Below are positions 23,222 to 29,593 of a stretch of 29,593 bases of DNA, in pieces. The notes under the pieces were generated by a model. The model ran no database searches, had not been told where the DNA came from, and saw only the letters and a program-made list of their open reading frames with translations. Numbering within the stretch: the first letter of the stretch is position 1; every line of letters begins with the position of its first letter. The translations under genes were made by a program, and so were the position numbers. Source of the stretch: Acidobacteriota bacterium. Lineage in GTDB: Bacteria; Acidobacteriota; Thermoanaerobaculia; Gp7-AA8. The stretch is from the NCBI GenBank assembly GCA_003222375.1, contig QHVX01000005.1, forward strand, positions 1 through 29,593. The letters are read 5' to 3'.

Positions 23222-23659
23222 ATGGCCTTTCGGTTCCATCAGGAAGACGACTACGGCGACATGGCCGACATCAACGTCACGCCGCTCGTCGACGTCATGC
23301 TCGTGCTGCTCATCATCTTCATGGTCACCGCGCCGCTGCTCACCCAAGGACTCACAGTCGCGCTGCCGACGGCGGAGGGAAAGAGCTTCGAGCTGGCATC
23401 CAACAATCCTGCGAAGATTCAGGTGACCTCGACCGGTGCGGTCTACCTCGACGGCACGCCGGCAGGTTCGACGAACCTCGAGGCGACGCTCGGTCCCATG
23501 CTGCGGTCACGGAGAGTGAAGCGCGCGCTGCTCGAAGCGGACAAATCCGTTCCGTACGGGCGGGTGGTGGCGGTGCTCGATGTCATGAACCGTGCAGGGG
23601 TGGAACAGCTCGGTATGGTGACACAACCGCAGGAGCACGATGGACGACCGCGTCGGTGA
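23222..23659 (+). CDS. tolR: TolR, ExbD/TolR family
   Basis: TolR couples proton flow through TolQ to movement of TolA. The 145-residue product has a short cytoplasmic N-terminus, one membrane helix at about 22-40, and a periplasmic domain. The proton-carrying Asp24 is in NVTPLVDVMLVLLIIFMV, as in the family. The periplasmic part has the usual alternating strands and the ADKSVPYGRVVAVLDVMNRAGVEQLGMVT ending seen in ExbD/TolR. It overlaps the next gene by 20 nt, which implies coupled translation. Confidence 0.95.
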   Translation: MAFRFHQEDDYGDMADINVTPLVDVMLVLLIIFMVTAPLLTQGLTVALPTAEGKSFELASNNPAKIQVTSTGAVYLDGTPAGSTNLEATLGPMLRSRRVKRALLEADKSVPYGRVVAVLDVMNRAGVEQLGMVTQPQEHDGRPRR

Positions 23660-24277
23660 CATCCTCGCGCAACGCGCGAAACTCGAGAGCGGAGTCGGCG
23701 CCGCAATTTTCCTATCGGTCTTCTTTCACGCGACGCTGACCGCGCTGGCGGGATGGTCGGCGTGGCATCACGCGTCCGGGCAGTCGACGCAGGTGATGAC
23801 AATTCGCTTCGCGCAGCAGCAGCCGACCGCCGAGATCACACCGGCGGTGGAGCACCGGCTTGAGCCGGTCGAATCGACTAAAGTCAGTGCTCCAGTTGAG
23901 AAGCCCAAACCGTCGAAAAAAACAGCACCACCTTCGCCGTTTGGGAAATCGCCGAAGAATGCTGCCGAGCCGGTCCCGCAACCTCAGCAACCGAGCAACC
24001 CAGTAACCCAGCAACCCGAAGTACCGGTCGGCGGCTCGGGCGTCACGCGGCTCGAAGGCGGCGACTTCCCTTACTCCATCTACATCGAAAGGATGAAAAC
24101 GCTCATTGGCAGCCACTGGTTTCGACGACGATTCGCGATGCGAAAGTCGAAGACGTCAGCGGCAACGGACTTTATGATCGCGCGGCGCTGCGCGCCGTCC
24201 TCGAAGCGTCGCCCCTCCCGCCGCTCCCATTCGGCTACAGCGGCACGTACCTCGGCGTCCATCTCAAATTCCGATGA
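23640..24277 (+). pseudogene. tolA: TolA/TonB-like protein, deletion plus frameshift
   Basis: The first frame opens MDDRVGDILAQRAKLESGVGA, has one membrane helix (about 20-42), a Pro/Lys-rich linker, and reaches FPYSIYIERMKTLIGSHW, which begins the TonB/TolA C-terminal domain. After about 24120 that frame becomes nonsense, while another frame continues the domain: TIRDAKVEDVSGNGLYDRAALRAVLEASPLPPLP through YLGVHLKFR and a TGA at 24275-24277. That TGA overlaps the tolB ATG (ATGA), which shows the second frame is the real 3' end. About 15-25 residues between SHW and TIRDAK are missing compared with family members, so this is a deletion with frameshift at about 24118-24134, not one wrong base. 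An intact version would span the envelope to contact Pal and TolB. Confidence 0.85.
23979..24018. repeat. octamer-like array in tolA linker
   Basis: Units of the CAACCCAG type repeat about every 8 bases from 23979 to 24018 within the tolA coding region. They encode the Pro/Gln part of the linker (QPQQPSNPVTQQPEV). The period of 8 does not match codons, so the repeat is a DNA-level feature, as in the intergenic arrays. Confidence 0.7.
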
Positions 24278-25518
24278 AACGAACAACCCTCTTTTTTCTC
24301 ATTGCGGCCTCCGTTCACGCGCAGACGCAAATTCATCCCGAGATCAATCGCACGCAGGCGACCACGATCGTTCGCATCGCGGTGCCGCGTCCCGACACAA
24401 CGCTTTCGCTCGAAGCCGTCGAGCCGTTCTTTGGCCCGCTGACGCGCGATCTCGCGTCGTCGGGCGTCTTCGCCCTCGCTCCGATCCCGCCTAACGTCGC
24501 GGTCAACGCCGATCTCGCGCGAGTCGCCAAGGCCGAATTCGTCCTCTCGCTGAAAATGCAGCAGGACGAACAGGACTACGTCCTCGAAGCGCGACTGATC
24601 GACGCCAACGGCGGATCGCAATTCGCGCGTCGTTACCGAGGAATTCCGATGGTGCTGACGCGGATGGCGCACATGCTTTCGAACGATCTCGTGCGCGCAG
24701 TGAACGGCAAGCCGGGGATTTTTCTCTCTCAGATCGCATTCGCGTCGAATCGCACCGGTCATTACGAAATCTGGTTGATGGATTGGGATGGCACGAACCA
24801 GCGCCGCATCAGCTCGCACAACGCGCTGGCGATCCTTCCGAGCTGGTCGCCCGACAACGACCGCATGGTGTACACGCTGTTCACCGGCGGCCGCAGCGAA
24901 ATGCAGATCATCAATCGCCTCGGCGGCGGCCGCATCCACATTCAGTCGGGACTGGGATTGAACACCTCGGCAACGTTCTCGCCGATCAGCAACGACATCG
25001 CGTTCGTCGGATCGATCAACGGCAATCCCGATATCTATTTGATTCGCGACGACGGCACGAACGTGCGGCGTCTCACGTCGAGTTACTCGATCGAATCGAC
25101 ACCCGAGTGGAGTCCGAACGGGCGGCAGATTTCATTCACATCCGGACGCAGCGGCACACCGCAGATCTACGTCATGGACGCCGAAGGGACGAATGTGCAG
25201 CGGTTGTCGTTCGAGGGGGACTGGAACGACGACGCCACATGGTCGCCTGAGGGCGAACAGATTGCGTACACGTCGCGCGTGAGCGGCCGTTTTCAAATTC
25301 GAATCGCGAACGTGATCACCAGGCAGAGCCGTATCGTGGCAGGCGAAGGATCCAACGAGCAGCCGACGTGGTCACCCGACGGCCGCTGGATCGCGTTCCA
25401 ATCGAATCGCAGCGGACGCTGGCAAATTTATCGAATGCGCGTCGATGGCACCGATCTCGTGCAACTCACGTCCGACGGCGAGAACAAAGAGCCTGACTGG
25501 TCGAAGAAGGCGGAGTGA
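24274..25518 (+). CDS. tolB: TolB, periplasmic beta-propeller
   Basis: TolB is a periplasmic protein that binds Pal and links to TolA. The 414-residue product has a signal peptide (MKRTTLFFLIAASVHA), an N-terminal alpha/beta domain (to about 150), and a six-bladed propeller whose blades show repeated motifs: SWSPDNDRMVY, FSPISNDIAF, WSPNGRQISF, WSPEGEQIAY and WSPDGRWIAF. The DGTN-R-LT turns that follow are also typical. The ATG overlaps the tolA stop. It ends 38 nt before pal. Confidence 0.96.
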   Translation: MKRTTLFFLIAASVHAQTQIHPEINRTQATTIVRIAVPRPDTTLSLEAVEPFFGPLTRDLASSGVFALAPIPPNVAVNADLARVAKAEFVLSLKMQQDEQDYVLEARLIDANGGSQFARRYRGIPMVLTRMAHMLSNDLVRAVNGKPGIFLSQIAFASNRTGHYEIWLMDWDGTNQRRISSHNALAILPSWSPDNDRMVYTLFTGGRSEMQIINRLGGGRIHIQSGLGLNTSATFSPISNDIAFVGSINGNPDIYLIRDDGTNVRRLTSSYSIESTPEWSPNGRQISFTSGRSGTPQIYVMDAEGTNVQRLSFEGDWNDDATWSPEGEQIAYTSRVSGRFQIRIANVITRQSRIVAGEGSNEQPTWSPDGRWIAFQSNRSGRWQIYRMRVDGTDLVQLTSDGENKEPDWSKKAE

Positions 25519-25556
25519 TTCCGTCTGTTATCATGCGGTAAGGAGCTGAAAAGACA

Positions 25557-26153
25557 ATGAATAAGGTTGCAAAGGCATTTCTGCTTGGCGTCGTTTTGAT
25601 TGCACTGGCGATCGCACCCGCGTGCCGGAGCAAGAAAGCTCCACCCGCGCCGAAAGTTGCGCCGACCGAGACCACCGCGTCGGCGCCTCCGGTGCCGGTC
25701 ACCACCACTGAAACCAAAGTCACGAACCCGCCCGATTTCGTCCAGCCGCCGCCGACGGTCAGCGTTGAAAATCTTCCGAGCGATATCGAAGAATTGAATC
25801 GCGTCGCCGAGCAGCGCGGATATCTGCAAGATGCTTTCTACGGATTCGATGAAGCGACGCTTTCGTCCGATGCGCAGACGGCGCTGACGACATCGGCGAA
25901 CTGGCTGAAAAGAAACTCGCAATACAACCTCCTGGTCGAAGGCCATTGCGACGAGCGCGGCACCGAGCAATACAACCTCGCCCTCGGCGATCGCCGCGCG
26001 AATGCCGCCAAGGAATACATGGTCGCGTTGGGCGTCGATACAGGACGCATCCGCACCGTCAGCTACGGCGAAGAGCGGCCGTTCGACCAGGGACATGACG
26101 AAGCCGCGTGGGCGAAGAACCGCCGCGCGCATTTGGTGATTGTCGGCAAATGA
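25557..26153 (+). CDS. pal: peptidoglycan-associated lipoprotein Pal
   Basis: Pal is an outer-membrane lipoprotein that holds peptidoglycan and joins the membrane to TolB. The 198-residue product has a lipoprotein signal with lipid Cys23 (ALAIAPAC), a Pro/Thr-rich linker (about 27-65), and an OmpA-like domain (about 95-195) with YNLLVEGHCDERGTEQYNLALGDRRANAAKEYMVALGV, the diaminopimelate-binding signature. The 38-nt gap to tolB contains AAGGAG (25540-25545) 11 nt before the ATG, so this gene uses a Shine-Dalgarno site, unlike most in the window. A TTATCAT box at 25527 might be a second promoter. The TGA overlaps the start of cpoB. Confidence 0.97.
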   Translation: MNKVAKAFLLGVVLIALAIAPACRSKKAPPAPKVAPTETTASAPPVPVTTTETKVTNPPDFVQPPPTVSVENLPSDIEELNRVAEQRGYLQDAFYGFDEATLSSDAQTALTTSANWLKRNSQYNLLVEGHCDERGTEQYNLALGDRRANAAKEYMVALGVDTGRIRTVSYGEERPFDQGHDEAAWAKNRRAHLVIVGK

Positions 26154-26941
26154 AGAAGACGTCCATCGCACTCGCTTTTCTCCTCGCTAGCTGCGCCACC
26201 TCCTCCGACGTTCAGAAGTTGCAGAGTCAGATCAACGAGCTGCAGGAACAGCTCGCGCAGGCGAAGCGCAGCGCCGCCGGCAAGGAAGAAGTGCAGGCGG
26301 TCAATCAGCGCATCGCCGATCAGACGCAACAACTTCTGAAATCGAACGCCACGCTGGTCGCGAAAGTCGATCAGATCGAAGACAAGATGAACAACACGCA
26401 GGGCTCGATCGAGCAAACGAATTTCCGGCTCGATCGGATGGCGCAACAGATGACGCAGGCGCAGCATGACATCGACGATCTTAAACGCGCCCCCCAACCC
26501 GCCGCCCCCACCCCCGCCCCCCAGCCCGCGGTGACTGAGGTCAACGTGCCGGCGGCGAGCGAGAATCCGATGGAGGTGTATCAGGCCGCCTATCGCGATT
26601 ATCAGCGCGGCAACTACGATCTGGCGCTGTCAGGCTTCCGCGATTTCCTCGCGAAGTACCCGAATTCGGAGCTGTCGGCGAACGCCGAGTATTGGATCGG
26701 CGAGAGTCTTTACTCGCAAAAGAAATATTCGGAGTCGATCGAGCAGTTCAACGGCGTCGTCAACCGGTATCCGAAGTCAGACAAGGCGCCGGCAGCACTC
26801 TTGAAGAAGGGTTACGCCTATCTGGCCATGAACGACCGGCCGCGGGCCATCGTTCAATTTCAGTACGTGGTGCACGAATATCCGAATTCCCGCGAGTCCG
26901 CGCTGGCGAAAGATCGCCTGCGCCAGCTCGGCATACAATAA
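26150..26941 (+). CDS. cpoB: CpoB/YbgF-like Tol-associated protein
   Basis: CpoB/YbgF coordinates the Tol system with septal peptidoglycan synthesis in model bacteria. The 263-residue product has a short lipoprotein-like signal (MKKTSIALAFLLASC, Cys15), a coiled coil rich in Gln/Glu (about 18-110), a Pro/Ala linker (about 112-135), and a C-terminal block of tetratricopeptide repeats (YQAAYRDYQRGNYDLALSGFRDFLAKYPNSELSANAEYWIGESLY and two more). Coiled coil plus TPR is the family layout. ATG 26150 overlaps the pal stop (ATGA). An upstream start at 26108 lies in pal and is not needed. Confidence 0.93.
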   Translation: MKKTSIALAFLLASCATSSDVQKLQSQINELQEQLAQAKRSAAGKEEVQAVNQRIADQTQQLLKSNATLVAKVDQIEDKMNNTQGSIEQTNFRLDRMAQQMTQAQHDIDDLKRAPQPAAPTPAPQPAVTEVNVPAASENPMEVYQAAYRDYQRGNYDLALSGFRDFLAKYPNSELSANAEYWIGESLYSQKKYSESIEQFNGVVNRYPKSDKAPAALLKKGYAYLAMNDRPRAIVQFQYVVHEYPNSRESALAKDRLRQLGIQ

Positions 26942-26945
26942 ATTC

Positions 26946-27032
26946 GGCGAGACCTTCGGTTTACCGCTTTTTCTACGCAGTGAAGAAATCGTCTACAACG
27001 GCTGGAAAAAGCGGTAAACCGAAGGTCTCGCC
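26946..27032. repeat. 28-bp perfect inverted repeat, cpoB-rpsT spacer
   Basis: The left arm 26946-26973 and the right arm 27005-27032 are exact reverse complements over 28 bases, with a 31-nt loop. The element starts 4 nt after the cpoB stop and ends 3 nt before the rpsT Shine-Dalgarno site. A CTTTTTC run near the loop is not placed like a classic terminator tail. It could end the tol transcript, control rpsT translation, or be a small mobile palindrome; no direct repeats flank it. Confidence 0.95.
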
Positions 27033-27046
27033 CACAAGGAGATGTA

Positions 27047-27247
27047 ATGGCTAATATCCGCTCGGCCGAGAAGCAGCGCCGTCAGGCCGCAAAAGCAACG
27101 ATTCGCAATCGCGCCGGAAAATCGCGGCTGAAGAGCGCGCTCAAGAGCGCGCGCGCGGCAGTCGCACAAGGCAAGAACGATCTCAGCGCCGGTTTCTCGG
27201 AGATCGACAAGGCCGCCAAACGCGGCATCATCAAGAGCAACACCGCC
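27047..27247 (+). CDS. rpsT: ribosomal protein S20, C-terminal end lost
   Basis: S20 binds 16S rRNA early in 30S assembly. The first 67 codons match well: MANIRSAEKQRRQ, RNRAGKSRLKSALKSARAAV and EIDKAAKRGIIKSNTA. The family continues about 20 residues with a basic A-R-x-K-S-R-L end; here the frame instead passes into half of a REP-like palindrome (27248-27271) and then into the antisense of the VWFA-related gene, with no stop before 28678. A Shine-Dalgarno AAGGAG lies at 27036-27041, 5 nt before ATG 27047. So the gene's 3' end and stop are missing, probably by a deletion that ended in the palindrome. The 543-residue reading is not a real fusion. Confidence 0.85.
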
Positions 27248-27271
27248 GACCTTCGCTCCGCTCAGGGTGAC
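27248..27271. repeat. REP-like half-palindrome at rpsT break
   Basis: These bases read GACCTTCGCTCCGCTCAGGG-TGAC, the right arm of the palindromic element at 16933 and elsewhere. The left arm is absent; rpsT codons stand in its place. The VWFA-related gene's stop (27275-27277) follows at once. Confidence 0.8.
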
Positions 27272-27274
27272 GTA

Positions 27275-28816
27275 CTAGATCGAGACGCGATCGTAGCCGG
27301 TCGCCTTCGATCGATCATCGAGCACGCCGACCGAGATCTGCGTGCGCCCCGGCTCGAGCACGACATCCACCGCGAAGGTGAGTTGCCTGTCGCCCGCGGC
27401 CTGAAGAGCGGCCGCCGGCCAGCGAAGTTGCTTCGTCTGTTTGGTGACGCTCGAGGCGTGTCCGAGTTGATCGCCGGTCGCGATGTAGACCGAGAAAGCA
27501 CCGGTCACCTCGCTCCCCTCCTGCACGAATTTCAGATTCTTGATCGGGATCATCACCTTCAGCGCGACGCGACGTTTTTCTCCCTCCGCCACCGGCGTCG
27601 CTGCCTGCAGGGTGATGCCGAGGTCGTTGGTGTCGGGTTTGAGGAGGTGGTGGGCGATCACGCGGCTGCTGACTTCAGCGTCTGCCGTCGGCTGTGCGCC
27701 ACCGGGTGTGAGGCGAACTCTGTAGCCCTTCACTTGCACCGATTGTTTGTTAGTCAACGTCGATGCGATGCCGATCGAGTAAAACGCGTCAAGGTCGGAC
27801 GTGATCTCGGACAGCGCCTCGCTCGGTTTGCGAGCGAGGAACGAGAGGCCGCCCGTTTCGTCGGCGATGAGTTGATAACCCGCCGAGCGATTGGCAGTGG
27901 TGGCGAAAGACGCGGCGCGATCGATCGTCCGCTGCGCCTCGACCATCGTCGAAGCCGAGTCGGCCATCTCAGGGTCGATCGTGTAGATCGCGATCCCTTT
28001 GTTCCACGCCTCGCCCGCAAAATCGCGAAGCATTTGCGTGAGATCGAAGGCGTTCGCGTCGGACATCGGCGAGCTGCGCGCGGCGCCTTGTCGCAATGCA
28101 GCTCCGAGGAGTCCCTGCTCGGCCTGCGCTTTGACCGTGTCGAGGTACTGGAACATGTCGCCGCCCGGTCGAACGGGAAGCCCCGCGCCGCCGATGATCA
28201 AGACATTTCGCGTTGCGCGCGATGGAAAGAGATCGGTGACCGTCGCCAACAGGCAGATCGACTGCCGCGTGTCGCGATAAACGGCAGCGGCGTAATTGCG
28301 AACGGCATTGAGGAGCGTGTCGAAGCTCTCGAATGTGTTGCGCGTTTGCTGGATGTTGGTGATGAGCTCCTGAATTCGCCTTTCGGCCTGGGCGCGATCG
28401 CCGGCCATGGTCTGCGACGCTGCTGTCGACGCACGTTGCAGCGCCGTCTCGATCTTGGTCTTGTCGGCCGTCCACTCGGACAACGGCGTCAGCGACTGCC
28501 CGGCGGTGAGAATGAGCACGCGATCGTCCGGGCGCAGCGACTTCGCGAGAAAGTCACGCGTCGCCTCGACGATCGCGACTCGCGCAGGAAGCGTGATCGT
28601 TGTGGTGTCGAGAACGATCGCGATGCGGCGAGGAATCGCGCCGGTCGCGTTGTTGAAGGCGACGATGTCGGTTTTTGAAACCTGGAAATCCGTGCGAGCG
28701 AGCGATCGGACGCGATTGCCTTTCGAGTCAGTGACGACCACCGAAAGCGTCTCGTCTCCGAATGCCGGGCAGACGACTCCTATAGCGATCAGCAAGGCGC
28801 CGATTTTTCCGAGCAT
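27275..28816 (-). CDS. secreted VWFA-related domain protein
   Basis: The 513-residue product has a signal peptide (MLGKIGALLIAIGVVCPAFG) and a VWFA-related domain of the kind especially common in Acidobacteriota: VVVTDSKGNRVRSLARTDFQV, IAIVLDTTTITLPARVAIVEATRDFLAKSLRPDDRVLIL, GIAIYTIDP, DETGGLSF, SDLDAFYSIG and the final VRLTPGG-type block. The metal-binding MIDAS is degenerate (DTTTI in place of D-x-S-x-S), as is usual for this group. The cellular role is not known; export and ligand binding are likely. The gene is complete on its own strand and ends where the rpsT break lies. It starts 10 nt after the end of the thioesterase gene, on the same strand, so the two may be an operon. Confidence 0.9.
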   Translation of the reverse strand: MLGKIGALLIAIGVVCPAFGDETLSVVVTDSKGNRVRSLARTDFQVSKTDIVAFNNATGAIPRRIAIVLDTTTITLPARVAIVEATRDFLAKSLRPDDRVLILTAGQSLTPLSEWTADKTKIETALQRASTAASQTMAGDRAQAERRIQELITNIQQTRNTFESFDTLLNAVRNYAAAVYRDTRQSICLLATVTDLFPSRATRNVLIIGGAGLPVRPGGDMFQYLDTVKAQAEQGLLGAALRQGAARSSPMSDANAFDLTQMLRDFAGEAWNKGIAIYTIDPEMADSASTMVEAQRTIDRAASFATTANRSAGYQLIADETGGLSFLARKPSEALSEITSDLDAFYSIGIASTLTNKQSVQVKGYRVRLTPGGAQPTADAEVSSRVIAHHLLKPDTNDLGITLQAATPVAEGEKRRVALKVMIPIKNLKFVQEGSEVTGAFSVYIATGDQLGHASSVTKQTKQLRWPAAALQAAGDRQLTFAVDVVLEPGRTQISVGVLDDRSKATGYDRVSI

Positions 28817-28826
28817 GCCGGAAATT

Positions 28827-29240
28827 CTACGGCAGGAAGGGCTCGAAGGCTTTCATGACTTCGGCGTCGGCGGTCGTCGGCCGGCGGCTCTCGCGATCGA
28901 CCCACACGTGCTTGCTGTAACCGGTGGCGTGCACACGCTCGCCGCTCCCGTCGCGAAGCTCGTATCCGAAGGTCATTGCGCGGCTGGCCGCTTCCGTCAC
29001 GAACGTTCGGATCAGCACATCGTCGTCGTAGTGATAGGGCGCGCGATAACGGCAGTTGACTTCCGTCACAACCAGAATCAACCCTCGGTTTTCAATCTCG
29101 CGATACGGGAATCCGGTCTCGCGGCAAAGATCGGTGCGGCCGATTTCGAACCAGACGATGTAGTTGGCGTGATGCACGATTCCCATCTGGTCGGTCTCCT
29201 GGTAGCGGACCCGCGTTCGACTATCGACGTGGCGAGGCAC
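28827..29240 (-). CDS. YbgC/FadM-like acyl-CoA thioesterase
   Basis: This 137-residue hot-dog-fold protein hydrolyses acyl-CoA thioesters. The 4-hydroxybenzoyl-CoA thioesterase signature is clear: RVRYQETDQMGIVHHANYIVWFEIGRTDLCR at 10-40, with catalytic Asp17. The rest (VVTEVNCRYRAPYHYDDDVLIRT) fits the family. YbgC genes often sit with tol-pal; here it lies about 2 kb past cpoB on the opposite strand. The start is GTG 29240 (MPRHVDSRTRVRY). It is divergent from the hydrolase gene at 29300. Confidence 0.93.
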   Translation of the reverse strand: MPRHVDSRTRVRYQETDQMGIVHHANYIVWFEIGRTDLCRETGFPYREIENRGLILVVTEVNCRYRAPYHYDDDVLIRTFVTEAASRAMTFGYELRDGSGERVHATGYSKHVWVDRESRRPTTADAEVMKAFEPFLP

Positions 29241-29299
29241 ACCGGGAATTTAGCACGGCGTTACAATTGGTTTTGTATTTAGCAGTGCAGAGAGCGAGC

Positions 29300-29593
29300 G
29301 TGAGGCGGATCAAGAAGTTGTCCCTGCCGGTGCTGGTCACCGGCGGAACGATTGTTGCCCTCGAAGTCGCCCGCCGCCTCTTCCGCATCGCGAAGCTATT
29401 CCGTCCGACACGCGATCCGGTCATGAGCTGGAATCCCGAGGATTACGGGATTCCGCGCGCGCAAACGGAAGAAGTCTGGATCGAAACCGACGACGGAGAA
29501 ATGCTCTACGGCTGGTATCTGCGCGCGAAGAATCCGATCGCGTCGGCGCTCTACTGTCACGGCAACACCGGCAATCTCACGAATCCCGCCCAT
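29300..29593 (+). CDS. alpha/beta hydrolase, N-terminal part, cut by window edge
   Basis: From GTG 29300 the frame is open to the window end (98 codons). It has a hydrophobic N-terminal helix (KLSLPVLVTGGTIVALEVARRL), then VWIETDDGEMLYGWYLRAKNPIASALYCHGNTGNLTNPAH. The YCHGNTGN stretch is the oxyanion-hole HGN motif of serine alpha/beta hydrolases of the type that are membrane anchored. The nucleophile Ser and catalytic Asp/His would be beyond the edge. The substrate cannot be told. Confidence 0.85.
   Translation, partial: MRRIKKLSLPVLVTGGTIVALEVARRLFRIAKLFRPTRDPVMSWNPEDYGIPRAQTEEVWIETDDGEMLYGWYLRAKNPIASALYCHGNTGNLTNPAH

Noticed and set aside
27047..28678. 543-residue 'S20 fusion protein'
   Set aside because: After residue 67 the frame is REP sequence and then antisense of the well-supported VWFA-related gene, with no family pattern; it is open only because rpsT lost its stop.

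Overview
The window is about 60% GC, densely coded bacterial DNA of a Gram-negative (diderm) organism. A complete Tol-Pal locus, several lipoproteins, an L,D-transpeptidase and beta-barrel-like proteins support an outer membrane. A VWFA-related secreted protein, of a type especially common in Acidobacteriota, and the style of intergenic repeats make Acidobacteriota a reasonable guess, though no rRNA is present to confirm it. Many genes lack a Shine-Dalgarno sequence, and several start codons lie 6-7 nt after a TANNNT box, which suggests leaderless transcription.

Layout. Positions 1-2630 (minus) hold leuS, cut by the window edge, and dtd. Positions 2662-5949 hold a TrhA/hemolysin III membrane protein, ssb, an exported protein with an HEEFH motif, a DinB-family protein and a GNAT acetyltransferase. 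Positions 5967-12341 (minus) hold a membrane PP2C/SpoIIE phosphatase, nagZ, mutS and a small anchored protein. Positions 12351-16874 (plus) hold an acyl carrier protein with a ketosynthase, a STAS anti-anti-sigma factor, and a tightly overlapping asparaginase / inactive-rhodanese lipoprotein / DsbA-like operon. Positions 16933-18835 (minus) hold gene remnants, a barrel-like protein and a broken hemW. Positions 18873-21717 hold an HD-GYP sensor, a YHS-like lipoprotein and an L,D-transpeptidase. A tRNA-Arg(CCU) at 21772-21848 is followed by two truncated signalling-gene remnants. Positions 22549-26941 are the tolQ-tolR-tolA-tolB-pal-cpoB operon, followed by a C-terminally truncated rpsT, a VWFA-related protein, a YbgC-type thioesterase and the start of an alpha/beta hydrolase.

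How genes work together. The Tol-Pal genes build the envelope-spanning constriction machine. NagZ and the L,D-transpeptidase act on peptidoglycan. The PP2C phosphatase and the STAS protein could be two parts of a partner-switching pathway. The asparaginase operon mixes one hydrolase with two exported proteins.

Two patterns stand out. First, several families of short repeats (7-8 bp tandem arrays, a REP-like palindrome, a 28-bp perfect inverted repeat) sit almost always within about 10 nt after a stop codon, and two other repeat copies lie in frame inside leuS. Second, an unusual number of genes are damaged by internal or terminal loss (hemW, tolA, rpsT, an AHSA1-like gene, a response regulator, a GAF gene), and two more lack a plausible start codon. 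This suggests either real small deletions or assembly drop-outs at hairpins, and should be settled with reads before biology is inferred. I saw no CRISPR array, insertion sequence or phage gene.
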